From the NCBI GenBank assembly GCA_927911695.1, contig CAKMQO010000230.1, positions 1 to 9,676 of the forward strand: a stretch of DNA of 9,676 bases, in the 5' to 3' direction. The DNA comes from an uncultured Gemella sp. (GTDB lineage Bacteria; Bacillota; Bacilli; Staphylococcales; Gemellaceae). How positions within the stretch are numbered: position 1 is the stretch's first letter; each line of letters opens with the position of its first letter. Shown one piece after another: positions 1 to 7,655 of this stretch. A program made the position numbers and the translations under genes. The notes beneath the pieces are model-generated. The model was not told the origin of the DNA, searched no databases, and saw nothing but the letters and a program-made list of their open reading frames with translations.

Positions 1-615
1 GTTAGAGATAACCAAGATGGTACTTACACTATCCGTGTAGAAAATGGAAATGGAACAGTTTCTAGAAACAAACAGTACGCGATGGTAAATCACCCAACTG
101 CTAAAGTAGTAGATAATGGAGATGGAACTCACACAGTTACAATTGTTAACTCTGATGGAACTACTACAACTACAACAGTACGTGATGGAAAATCACCAAA
201 ACTTGAAGTGATTGATAACAACAATGGTTCACACACTATTAAAGTTACAGGAGCAGACGGTAAAGAAACTAATACTACAATCTTTGACGGTAAATCACCA
301 AAAGCTAATATCGTTGATAATGGAGATGGAACTCACACATTAACAATCGTAGATTCTGATGGACGTGAATACAAATCTGTTATTAAAGATGGTAAAGACG
401 GAAAAGATGGAGTATCACCAACTGTAACAGTTAAAAATAATAATGATGGAACTCACACAGTTACAATCACAAATCCAGATGGAAGTAAAACTGATATGGT
501 TATCAAAGATGGAAAAGATGGAAAATCACCAAAAGTTACTGTTAAAAACAATGGAAATGGTACTCATACTATCATAATCGTTAATTCTGATGGTACGATT
601 ACAGAAACAGTTGTT
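1..615 (+). repeat. Tandem protein-coding repeats, 34-40 residues each
   Basis: Successive units begin near bases 100, 202, 304, 424 and 535, with a diverged partial unit before 100. The first two full units are 34 residues, the next two 40 and 37. Each has an N-x-[DN]-G-[TS]-H-T-[VIL] core followed by S/P-DG and ends in DGKSPK or DGKDGK. The last unit runs into the KDG tract. The unit is probably a small beta domain repeated along the stalk; that is inferred from its alternating hydrophobic pattern. Confidence 0.85.
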
Positions 616-1185
616 AAAGACGGAAAAGACGGACGTGATGGTAAAGACGGAAAAGATGGACGTGATGGTAAAGATGGAAACTGTGGATGCAGTGACAAAC
701 CAGAAAAACCAACATTTGCAATGCCAGTGCCCCCAGTTAATGAATTACCAGAATATACAGGTGGGGTAACACCTCTTGATCCTCCGGTTTATGAAAAACC
801 AGAATTCAACGGTGGAGTACCAGGAATGCCTGAGGTTACTGAAAAACCAGAATTAGAACTTCCAGAAATTCCAACGCCACCAGTGCACGAAGTACCAGAA
901 TTTAACGGTGGAGTACCAGGAACGCCTGAGGTTACTGAAGTACCAGAATTAAAAGTACCGGAAGTACCAGTACAACCGACTCCAGAAAAACCAATAACAC
1001 CAAATAATGGAACTGTACCTCCAACAACAGAAGAGGTACCAGCAGTTAATGTAAATCAACCACAAGCTAACGCTCGTATTGAAAGATTAGCTGAAACAGG
1101 AGAACAAGGTTACAATGCTTCTATCTACGTAGGTGGAACACTATTATTCACTCTTTACTTAGCAACAAGAAGAAAAGATGACTAG
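1..1185 (+). CDS. Repeat-rich LPXTG-type (LAETG) cell-wall surface protein, 5' partial
   Basis: The reading frame is open from base 1, so the gene starts upstream; the ATG at 82 lies inside a repeat and is not a credible start. The visible 394 residues hold, in order: beta-type repeats with the core NGDGTHTVTI (about residues 1-205), a collagen-like run of seven [KR]DG triplets (206-226), a GNCGC motif, a proline/glutamate-rich stalk with EFNGGVPG repeats (about 235-350), and a C-terminal sorting signal. That signal is LAETG at 363-367, a hydrophobic stretch, and an RRKDD tail. Known for the family: sortase cleaves such signals and links the protein to peptidoglycan, where repeats and stalk display an N-terminal binding domain, which is not visible here. 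A role in adhesion is inferred. LAETG departs from canonical LPXTG. It stands apart from the next genes, with its own terminator. Confidence 0.9.
   Translation, partial: VRDNQDGTYTIRVENGNGTVSRNKQYAMVNHPTAKVVDNGDGTHTVTIVNSDGTTTTTTVRDGKSPKLEVIDNNNGSHTIKVTGADGKETNTTIFDGKSPKANIVDNGDGTHTLTIVDSDGREYKSVIKDGKDGKDGVSPTVTVKNNNDGTHTVTITNPDGSKTDMVIKDGKDGKSPKVTVKNNGNGTHTIIIVNSDGTITETVVKDGKDGRDGKDGKDGRDGKDGNCGCSDKPEKPTFAMPVPPVNELPEYTGGVTPLDPPVYEKPEFNGGVPGMPEVTEKPELELPEIPTPPVHEVPEFNGGVPGTPEVTEVPELKVPEVPVQPTPEKPITPNNGTVPPTTEEVPAVNVNQPQANARIERLAETGEQGYNASIYVGGTLLFTLYLATRRKDD
616..678 (+). repeat. Seven tandem 9-bp repeats encoding [KR]DG collagen-like triplets
   Basis: Seven consecutive codon triplets read KDG, KDG, RDG, KDG, KDG, RDG, KDG. 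The DNA copies are near-identical (aaagacgga or cgtgatggt types). Gly at every third residue matches bacterial collagen-like sequences, but there is no proline in the triplets and seven are too few to assert a stable triple helix. Confidence 0.85.
796..939 (+). repeat. Two copies of a 48-bp stalk repeat, 96 bp apart
   Basis: Bases 796-843 and 892-939 encode nearly the same 16 residues, PEFNGGVPG followed by M or T and then PEVTE. The period is 96 bp (32 residues). A related PEYTGGV lies just upstream. The spacing marks a 32-residue unit in the proline-rich wall-spanning stalk. Confidence 0.75.
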
Positions 1186-1245
1186 AATATATTAAGAAAT
1201 AACTAATTAAATAATATTTTCTAAAATAGATATAGAAGTATCTTT

Positions 1246-1289
1246 AAAAGAACTCTAACGGAAATTTCGTTAGAGTTCTTTTCTTTTTT
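1246..1289 (+). terminator. Rho-independent terminator of the surface-protein gene
   Basis: A perfect 15-bp stem pairs AAAAGAACTCTAACG (1246-1260) with CGTTAGAGTTCTTTT (1268-1282) around a 7-base loop. A T-rich tail runs to 1289. It lies 60 bases after the TAG at 1183-1185 and separates the surface-protein gene from the next operon. Confidence 0.93.
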
Positions 1290-1295
1290 ATATTT

Positions 1296-1323
1296 TGGAC
1301 AAGAGATTAGAAAATAATATGAT
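1296..1323 (+). promoter_or_regulatory. Candidate sigma-A promoter upstream of yybS (distal)
   Basis: TGGACA (1296-1301, 5 of 6 to TTGACA) and TATGAT (1318-1323, 5 of 6 to TATAAT) are separated by 16 bases. It would give a leader of about 145 bases before yybS. In such AT-rich DNA this could be chance. Confidence 0.35.
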
Positions 1324-1399
1324 GTTTTAATTTAGTGAATTTCTCTACAATTATAGCTTACTAATGTTTCCTATTTTTCTTTTAAAAAACGTTGAAATT

Positions 1400-1408
1400 T
1401 GGTATAAT
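1400..1408 (+). promoter_or_regulatory. Candidate extended -10 promoter for the yybS operon
   Basis: TGG followed by a perfect TATAAT (1403-1408) forms an extended -10 element, which can work with a poor -35; the hexamer at 1380-1385 matches only weakly. Transcription would start near 1415, about 60 bases before the TTG start at 1477. It is the best promoter in the 1186-1476 gap and probably drives yybS-gdpP-rplI-dnaB. Confidence 0.5.
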
Positions 1409-1415
1409 AATAAAG

Positions 1416-1450
1416 ATACCTATATAGTAAAAAATGCTATGTGAAGGTAT
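1416..1450 (+). other. Small hairpin in the predicted leader of yybS
   Basis: ATACCT (1416-1421) pairs with AGGTAT (1445-1450), and ATAG (1424-1427) with CTAT (1437-1440), leaving an internal loop and a 9-base apical loop. It starts about where the transcript from the extended -10 would begin, so it could cap the 5' end. There is no U-tract, so it is not a terminator, and no known riboswitch is recognisable. Confidence 0.35.
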
Positions 1451-1476
1451 TATAAAAATAAAGAAGGAGTGTTAAT

Positions 1477-2472
1477 TTGAGTAATAACATTTCAGATGTT
1501 TTAGGAAAAGAAATTGCGAAGTTAATGAAGAATAAATTTTTCTTCAAACCGCCAAGTAATTCAAAGGTTTTAACTAGTTCAGCTATTTATTTATTGTTGA
1601 CAGTAATAGGATCGTTAGTGAATTTTGAGATTTTGGCAGCATTCCTTTCTGTATTTCCACTTACATATGTACTTGGTGCAAAAGGATTGAGATATTATCT
1701 CCCATTAATTATTACTGGGGGTGCGATGTTATCGGTGGTTGCCTCTCCGAGTATGATAGTTTGGTATGTTATACACATGGTTATAGCATATATAATTTAT
1801 AAAACTATATTATTGCGAGGTTCGAAAATATTTCTAGTTGCAGCAGCAACTACGATCATATTTTCAGGACTAGCCTTGTATATATTTATATCGATAAAAA
1901 TTGGAAAAATAGTTATTGATAGTAAGCAAATATTAGAGTTTATTAATACTTATGTTAATTCTATGGTAGAGATGAACCAAGGTGTTGATAAAAACTTAGT
2001 TTTAGAAAGTTTTTCAAATCTGCAAAAATCATTCCCTGTAACATTATTTATCATGTTACTTGTATATAGTTTAGTATTGGTACATTATACATTATCAATG
2101 TTAGCTAGAGAATTTGTTATTATTCCAGTATTTCCAAAATTTAGTCGCATAATGGTAGTTCAAAAAAGTGCGTATACATATATTGTTGTTACTATAATAA
2201 CTTTTCTTGTCGAAATGGAAGCTGGAAGTAATACATACAGTTTTTGGAATATTCTATTCCAAAACATAACGGGGATATTATCGTTAGCATTTATTTTAAA
2301 TGGATTGTTTACTGCATTCTTCTTTTTAGAGCAAAAATCAAAATCAACTATTGGGAAACCTATATTATTCTTGTTGATGGTGATTTTTAGTCCTATCTTC
2401 GAATTACTAGGATTTATTGATAGTGTGTTCAAGTTAAGAGAAGGATATATTATTATGAAGAGGGGGAGATAA
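1477..2472 (+). CDS. yybS: YybS-like DUF2232 multipass membrane protein
   Basis: A 331-residue, strongly hydrophobic protein with roughly eight membrane segments, starting near residue 30. Clusters include SAIYLLLTVIGSLVNF, the segments around 45-130, and further ones near 190-205, 230-250 and 260-315. The start is TTG at 1477, supported by AAGGAG at 1464-1469, 7 bases upstream. Its position directly before gdpP and rplI matches yybS of B. subtilis, a DUF2232 protein of similar size, and that order drives the assignment. The family has no agreed biochemical role, and substrate or partner cannot be read from the sequence. Its stop lies 2 bases before the GTG of gdpP, so the two are probably translationally coupled. 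Confidence 0.8.
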   Translation: MSNNISDVLGKEIAKLMKNKFFFKPPSNSKVLTSSAIYLLLTVIGSLVNFEILAAFLSVFPLTYVLGAKGLRYYLPLIITGGAMLSVVASPSMIVWYVIHMVIAYIIYKTILLRGSKIFLVAAATTIIFSGLALYIFISIKIGKIVIDSKQILEFINTYVNSMVEMNQGVDKNLVLESFSNLQKSFPVTLFIMLLVYSLVLVHYTLSMLAREFVIIPVFPKFSRIMVVQKSAYTYIVVTIITFLVEMEAGSNTYSFWNILFQNITGILSLAFILNGLFTAFFFLEQKSKSTIGKPILFLLMVIFSPIFELLGFIDSVFKLREGYIIMKRGR

Positions 2473-2474
2473 GT

Positions 2475-4421
2475 GTGAGCGATAAGAAAAAGTATGAATT
2501 AATTATCATAACTGCATTTTTAGTAGGTGCGATTCTGAGCGGTATCTTTAGTATTTACAGCTTAATAGTATACTTATTGATGGGCTTACTTATTTTCGTT
2601 CTTTATAACACACAGAAGAAAAAAGTTGTTGAACAAACAGAGCGTTACATTAGTAAACTGACTAATAGAATTAAAGATTCTTCCGAAAAAGGTATCAATA
2701 AATTCCCTATAGGAATAGTCGTAATTGATGAAGATAAGAATATAGAATGGGCCAACAATTTCATATACAAGAATATCAAGGTTGAAGATATAAAGGGTAT
2801 GAATATTTTAGAACTTATGCCTGAGATTAAGGAGTTGTTTGATCTTGAGACACCTGTAGATAATCAGTTTGAAATTTTTGGTAAACATTATAAAGTAAAT
2901 TATCAAAAAGATAGTGGATATATATATTTCTTTGATATTACAGAAAGTAAAGTAGTAATGCAAAGATTTAGAGATACTCGCCCGATTATACTTAATTTGA
3001 GTCTTGATAATTATGAAGATGTTTATGATTCGCTAGATGATGAAGTTGCAAGTAGATTAGATGCAACTATAGTTATTACTTTAACAGATTGGGCTAAAAA
3101 AAAATAGTATTTATCTGAAAGAATAGATGAAGATAGATTTATCGGATTATTAAATGTAAAAGATTTAAAGAAAATTGAAAAAGAAAAATTCCAGATTTTA
3201 GATACAATTAGAAATCTAAAGGAAGATTTTGATGCACCGATTACTTTAAGTATAGGTGTAGGTATGGGGACTGATTTCTTACCAGAATTAGGAGAACTTG
3301 CGAAGAGTTCGCTAGATCTTGCGTTAGGTCGTGGAGGAGATCAGGTTGCCATGAAGGATATTGATGGTACGATTAGATTCTATGGAGGTAAGACTAATCC
3401 CCAAGAAAAACGTACTAGAATTAAGGCACGTGTCGTTTCTAATGCGTTGGCAGATATAGTAAATGATAGTGATAAAGTGATAGTAATGGGACATAAACGT
3501 CCTGATTTCGATGCCATTGGGGCATGTGTAGGTATATATACTTTTTCTAAGTTTTTAGGTAAAGAGTGTTATATTATCTTAAATGAGAGTGATCGAGATG
3601 AAACTATTAAAAAAGTAATGTTTGAAATAGATAGTCATGATGAACAATTATCGAGAGTATTTGTGGACAGTGATGAAGCATGGGAGCTAATGACTCCTCA
3701 AACAACTTTAATCGTTGTAGATACTTCTGATGCCTCACGTGTAATTGATGCGGCTATATTATCTAAAGCTAATAGAAAAGTTATAATCGATCATCATAGA
3801 CGTGGAGAAGATATAATTACGAATCCATTGTTAACATATATTGAACCATATGCCTCATCTGCTTCTGAATTGATCGCAGAGTTAATAGAGTATCAAACTA
3901 AGATAGAAAAGATTTCTCCTATTGCAGCAACAGTTATGCTTGGAGGAATAGTAGTAGATACTCAGAATTTTTCTGTAAGAACGGGATCAAGAACGTTTGA
4001 CGCAGCTGCATATTTACGTAGTAATGGAGCAGATCCAATAAGAGTTAAAACAATTCTAAAAGAACCATTTGAGAATTTCATGAATAGGGTAGAAATAATT
4101 AACAATTCTATTCAGAAATCCCCAGAAATTATTATGGCAAAAGCCCCAGAAGATAAATATTATACAAATGTAATGCTTGCTCAAAGTGCCGATTTACTTC
4201 TGACTCTTAAGGGTATTGAATGTAGTTTCGCTATAGGATATCTAGAAGAAGGTAAAGTAGGTATTTCAGCAAGATCATTAGGTAATATAAATGTTCAACT
4301 TATCATGGAAGAACTTGGTGGCGGAGGTCATCTTGCTAATGCAGCAACTCAGATTGAGGGGATTAACTTAGATGAAGCATTAGAACGTTTAAATGATGCT
4401 ATTGATAAAATAACATCTTAA
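2475..4421 (+). pseudogene. gdpP: Cyclic-di-AMP phosphodiesterase GdpP, interrupted as written by a TAG at 3105-3107
   Basis: GdpP hydrolyses c-di-AMP to pApA at the membrane, setting levels that control potassium and osmolyte transport and cell-wall stress. The reading starts at GTG 2475 after AGGGGGAG. Segments in order: two membrane helices (about 8-43), a PAS-like region (about 60-150), a degenerate GGDEF region (about 165-300), a DHH domain (GHKRPDFDAIG from 339, VDTSDASR, DHH at 439-441) and DHHA1 with GGGGH at 615-619. Length would be 648 residues, close to the roughly 655 usual for the family. As written, TAG follows nine A's and leaves a 210-residue N-terminal piece. An in-frame ATG at 3264, with only a weak ribosome site, could make the DHH-DHHA1 piece (385 residues). 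Removing one A from 3096-3104 and adding one at 3117-3119 restores the family-like IYLKRIDEDRF, so sequencing error is the likelier cause. Confidence 0.9.
3096..3119 (+). other. Paired opposite A-run indels that disrupt gdpP
   Basis: Nine A's (3096-3104) lead into TAG. With eight A's the codons read K-K-N-S-I-Y-L-K. The next change, AAA to AAAA at 3117-3119, then gives K-R-I-D-E-D-R-F and rejoins the downstream frame. Together the two changes restore a GdpP-like motif without changing protein length, which is why they are treated as one compensating pair. Confidence 0.75.
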
Positions 4422-4452
4422 AAATAAATCATAGATAAAAGGAGAAATTATA

Positions 4453-4896
4453 ATGAAAGTTATTTTTATAGAAGACGTTAAAGGAAAAGGTAAAAAAGGA
4501 GATGTTAAGGAAATCGCTGATGGATATGCAAAATTCTTAATAACTAACAAAAAAGCTGTAGCAGCAACAAACGCTAATATGGCAACACTAAAAGGACAAC
4601 AAAAACGTGTTGAAAAAGATAAACAAGAAGAATTAGTTCAAGCTAACTTACTTGCAAAACAACTAGAAGGTCTTGAAGTAACAATTAAAGTTAAATCTGG
4701 AGAAGGTGGAAGATTATTTGGATCAGTATCTTCTAAACAAATTGTTGAAGAACTTAAGAAACAACACGACCTAAAAGTTGATAAAAAGAAAATTGATTTA
4801 CCACACGGTATTCAATCTCTAGGTTATACAAATGTTAAAATTAAACTACACGCTCAAGTAGAAGGAACAATTAAAGTTCACGTGGTGGAACAATAG
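4453..4896 (+). CDS. rplI: 50S ribosomal protein L9
   Basis: A 147-residue protein matching L9 throughout. It has an N-terminal rRNA-binding domain beginning [20 protein letters not shown] and including the family signature region [13 protein letters not shown] (about 24-36). A long charged connecting helix follows (about 40-75), then a C-terminal RNA-binding domain with [12 protein letters not shown] (about 86-97) and HGIQSLG. L9 binds 23S rRNA at the base of the L1 stalk and helps keep the reading frame. Length is normal for the family. AAAAGGAG (4437-4444) lies 8 bases before ATG. It follows gdpP by 31 bases and precedes dnaB by 22, the conserved Bacillales order. Its codon choice is more uniform than its neighbours', as expected for a highly expressed ribosomal gene, yet I found no convincing internal promoter. 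Confidence 0.98.
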   Translation: MKVIFIEDVKGKGKKGDVKEIADGYAKFLITNKKAVAATNANMATLKGQQKRVEKDKQEELVQANLLAKQLEGLEVTIKVKSGEGGRLFGSVSSKQIVEELKKQHDLKVDKKKIDLPHGIQSLGYTNVKIKLHAQVEGTIKVHVVEQ

Positions 4897-4918
4897 TAAA
4901 TAAGTTGAAGGTGATAAT

Positions 4919-6280
4919 ATGAAATATCATATAGATTCTGTCGTTATGGCGGAACAATCGTTATTAGGGGCTCTAATGCAAGAGCCTGAAAAATTAGTAG
5001 AAGTGAAGGCAACGGTTGATGCTGAAGACTTTTATGATGAACGAAATAAAGATATTTACAGTGCTATTTTACGTTTAGATGAAATGGAAATAATACCTGA
5101 CACCACTACAATTTTTGAAGAAATAAATAATAGTGGGGCATTCAGAAGTGTGGATGCCTCATTATATATAGTGGATTTATATGATATTACTCCAAGTTCT
5201 CGTAATATAATGCATTATGCGAATTTAGTAAAAAGATATTCTATTTACAGAGAAATTCGTGCAGCATTATTAAGTAGTACTGAAGAGATGAACCAAGGAA
5301 ATGCTGATATTGATTCTTTAACTGCGACTTTATTCGATCAAGTGGAACGTGCTATGGAGCGTGCAAAAACATCTCAGTTTAAGAATATGAAAGATGTTAC
5401 AGAAGAAGTATTTAAAGAAATCCTAGCACGTATGGCAGGAGAAGGTGAAAATGTAGCTGTTCCTACTGGTTACGGGGCATTAGATAAGCTTGTAGGATTT
5501 GGTAAGGGGGATTTAATTATCCTTGCGGCGCGTCCTGCAATGGGTAAAACAGCCTTTGCGTTAAATATTGCACTAAATATTGCTGGGAAAAATCCTCGCT
5601 CTGAAGATGAAAAAAGAACAGTGGCATTATTCTCGTTAGAGATGGGTGCAGATCAGCTTGTATCTAGGATGATTTGTAGTGAAGGAATGATAGATTCTGA
5701 AAAAATTAAACGAGGAAATCTTGATAATGACGATCTTATGAAACTAGAAACAGCAGTGCATTTTTTAAATCAGAAAAATGTCTTTATTGAGGATAGTGCT
5801 TTTATAAAAGTAAACGAAGTAAAAGCGAAATGTAAGTTATTAAAAGCTGAACATGGTTTAGATCTAGTAGTTATCGATTATCTACAACTTCTGCAAGGAA
5901 GTAAGAGAACCGATAATAGACAACAAGAGGTATCTGAAATATCTCGTAGTTTAAAACAGATGGCAAGGGAGTTAGAATGCCCTGTAATCGCCCTATCTCA
6001 GTTATCACGTAGTGTTGAGTCTAGGCAAGATAAACGACCTATGATGAGTGACCTTAGGGAATCAGGAAGTATTGAGCAAGATGCCGATATAGTCTCATTC
6101 TTATATCGTGGAGACTATTATAGAAGTGAAGATGCTGATGAAAATGAACCTCAAGAAACAAGTGATGTCTCTACTATTGAAGTAATTATTGCTAAAAATA
6201 GGCATGGACAAACAGGAACTGCGGAACTTGCATTTATGAAACGATATAATAAGTTCGTATCTAAAACTTATGCAGAATAG
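4919..6280 (+). CDS. dnaB: Replicative DNA helicase DnaB (DnaC in B. subtilis)
   Basis: A 453-residue hexameric 5'-3' helicase that unwinds DNA at the replication fork and contacts primase. The N-terminal DnaB domain (about 5-105, beginning near EQSLLGALM) is followed by a linker and the RecA-like ATPase. Walker A is ARPAMGKT at 204-211 (Lys210). Walker B ends in VVIDYLQLLQG, with Asp320. ALSQLSR at 358-364 matches motif H3, and DLRESGSIEQDAD forms the DnaB-specific H4 region. Length equals the usual 450 or so, and no intein is present. ATG 4919 is preceded by AAGGTGAT with a short 5-base spacer. The gene sits in operon with rplI upstream and, 11 bases downstream, the DUF4767-like gene; its own stop overlaps that gene's Shine-Dalgarno sequence. 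The purA seen downstream in some relatives is absent. Confidence 0.98.
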   Translation: MKYHIDSVVMAEQSLLGALMQEPEKLVEVKATVDAEDFYDERNKDIYSAILRLDEMEIIPDTTTIFEEINNSGAFRSVDASLYIVDLYDITPSSRNIMHYANLVKRYSIYREIRAALLSSTEEMNQGNADIDSLTATLFDQVERAMERAKTSQFKNMKDVTEEVFKEILARMAGEGENVAVPTGYGALDKLVGFGKGDLIILAARPAMGKTAFALNIALNIAGKNPRSEDEKRTVALFSLEMGADQLVSRMICSEGMIDSEKIKRGNLDNDDLMKLETAVHFLNQKNVFIEDSAFIKVNEVKAKCKLLKAEHGLDLVVIDYLQLLQGSKRTDNRQQEVSEISRSLKQMARELECPVIALSQLSRSVESRQDKRPMMSDLRESGSIEQDADIVSFLYRGDYYRSEDADENEPQETSDVSTIEVIIAKNRHGQTGTAELAFMKRYNKFVSKTYAE

Positions 6281-6291
6281 GAGAGGTAGTT

Positions 6292-7568
6292 ATGAAAAAT
6301 AGTAATAATAATCAAAATAATGAAATAAATAACAATCAAAATGGTTATTATGATGAGAATGGTAATTTCATCCAAGGTGGTTACTATGATCAAAATGGTA
6401 ATTTTATTCCTGGTGGATATAATGACCAAGATGGCAATTTTATACCTGACGATTATTATACCCCTAATAACGGACTAACTCCAGCTGGATATTATGATAC
6501 CAATGGTTTCTTTATTATAACGGGTTATTATGACCAAGATGGTAATTATGTAGAAGATAATAGTTATTCAAGTAATAATATTAATAACGAGCAATATAAT
6601 CAAGGTAGTAACTTTACTCCGTTTAATGATCAAAGAAATAATTTCCAAGGGAATAATAGTAGTTTAGTTGATGATAATGATAGAAGTGATGAAAGTAGTT
6701 TTAAAGAAGAACCAAAAAAGAAAAAATCAAAACTGGGTTACCTAGTCGCATTACTTTTAGTATGTATAATTGCCGCAGGTATCTATTATTTCAAATTCTA
6801 CAATAAAGATTCAAAAGTAGTTCACATTGATCAGTATAAAGTTGAACTAGCTGCTTATGGCACTAACCGAAATGGTAAGGTTGATGTTAATATTACCGAA
6901 GTTCCAGAAGTTGAAGATGCCGACGAAAACATCAAGAAATTCTTAAGAAAACCTGAGATAAAATATTCGCCAAAAGAAAACTTGGAAAATGGAGGTAAAG
7001 TTGATGTAGAGATAACTCTTAATAAAGAGGAAGCTGAGAAGAAAGGGTTAAAAGTTACTGGTAGCTTTAAACGTACTCTTACAGTAACCGGCTTATCTGA
7101 AGAAAATAGCTCTAAAAAAGAAGAGAAAAATTCTACAAGCAATACTCTTTGGAATAAAGAAAAAGCAATAAACTTTATCAATATGTAAAAGAATGGGAAA
7201 AAACTTTAAATCAAAATTATAAGGAATATACTATTGATAATAAAGTTAATTACTATGGATTACATCTTCCAGGAGATACGGAAAAAGTTGGGAAATCACG
7301 TTTAGTGCTTGAAGGTGATAAACTGATTAATATGAAGTGGTCACCAGAAGGGAATCAGAAAGATGTCTATAATATAGTTGCTGTATATTCTGATATAGAG
7401 AATGTTGTAGGGCCAGCATCTCATTTATATTACTTTACAATTTTAAATGGTGAACCGATAGTACTGGTAACTGAACAAAACCAAGGTAATGATAAGAAAT
7501 ACTTATACTTCAAGAGAACAGCAAATGTTTATCTACAAGAAGAATTCGAAAAAATAGTTAAAGGTTAG
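6292..7568 (+). pseudogene. Repeat-bearing single-pass membrane protein with C-terminal DUF4767-like domain, frameshifted as written
   Basis: Translation from ATG 6292 (AGGAGAGG at 6279-6286) runs 298 residues to TAA at 7186-7188. The natural continuation lies in another frame, entered near 7177-7187 and running to TAG 7566-7568. Corrected length is about 425 residues. Layout: an Asn/Gln-rich start, six 12-residue GYYD-x-NGNFI repeats (18-89), an acidic/Asn linker, KKKKSK, one membrane helix (about 148-170), an extracellular module with NGGKVDVEITLNKEEAEKKG (about 174-265), then a domain opening LWNKEKA and continuing YVKEWEKTL, NYYGLHLP and MKWSPEG. That last domain resembles DUF4767 of Firmicutes surface lipoproteins, recalled from motif pattern only. 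Lysines before the helix put the repeats inside and DUF4767 outside. Function is unknown. The spacing suggests cotranscription with dnaB. Confidence 0.75.
6343..6558 (+). repeat. Six tandem 36-bp repeats encoding GYYD-x-NGNFI-x-x units
   Basis: Six consecutive 12-residue units read GYYDENGNFIQG, GYYDQNGNFIPG, GYNDQDGNFIPD, DYYTPNNGLTPA, GYYDTNGFFIIT and GYYDQDGNYVED. Units 1-3 and 6 are closest; unit 4 is the most diverged. They occupy residues 18-89, before the membrane helix. Confidence 0.9.
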
Positions 7569-7579
7569 TAAATTAAAAG

Positions 7580-7621
7580 CTAGGGACAGATGGCGAAAGG
7601 GTTGTTTGTCTCTGGTTTTTT
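7580..7621 (+). terminator. Probable rho-independent terminator after the DUF4767-like gene
   Basis: CTAGGGACAG (7580-7589) pairs with TTGTCTCTGG (7606-7615) over about 10 bp with three G-U or U-G wobbles, followed by six T's (7616-7621). The loop is 16 bases. The wobbles fit a structure working as + strand RNA. It separates the dnaB operon from sppA. Confidence 0.7.
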
Positions 7622-7635
7622 ACAAAAAATATTAT
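7606..7635 (+). promoter_or_regulatory. Weak candidate promoter for sppA
   Basis: TTGTCT (7606-7611) and TATTAT (7630-7635) are 18 bases apart; an overlapping perfect TATAAT sits at 7633-7638. The start would fall near 7642, leaving a leader of about 14 bases that still contains GGAGG. It overlaps the terminator stem. A promoter is expected here because a terminator precedes sppA, but the match is modest. Confidence 0.3.
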
Positions 7636-7655
7636 AATAAAGTTTTGGAGGAAAA

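Noticed and set aside
82..84. ATG 82 as the true start of the surface protein
   Set aside because: The frame is open to base 1, the upstream residues belong to the same repeat family, and there is no Shine-Dalgarno site or signal peptide.
1..684. CRISPR-like array, suggested by regular repetition
   Set aside because: The repeats are contiguous, in-frame and protein-coding, with no unique spacers of uniform length.
2160..2432. 90-residue reading frame on the minus strand
   Set aside because: It lies wholly inside yybS, has no ribosome site of note, and is a shadow of the coding frame.
3096..3107. Programmed slippage on nine A's to express full-length GdpP
   Set aside because: The downstream coding frame is the same as the upstream one, so a one-base slip alone leads to another stop (TAG soon after CTGAAAGAA) rather than to full-length protein.
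6855..7181. 108-residue reading frame on the minus strand
   Set aside because: It is antisense to the DUF4767-like gene, Ser/Phe-rich as expected from the reverse of Lys/Glu-rich codons, with no family resemblance.
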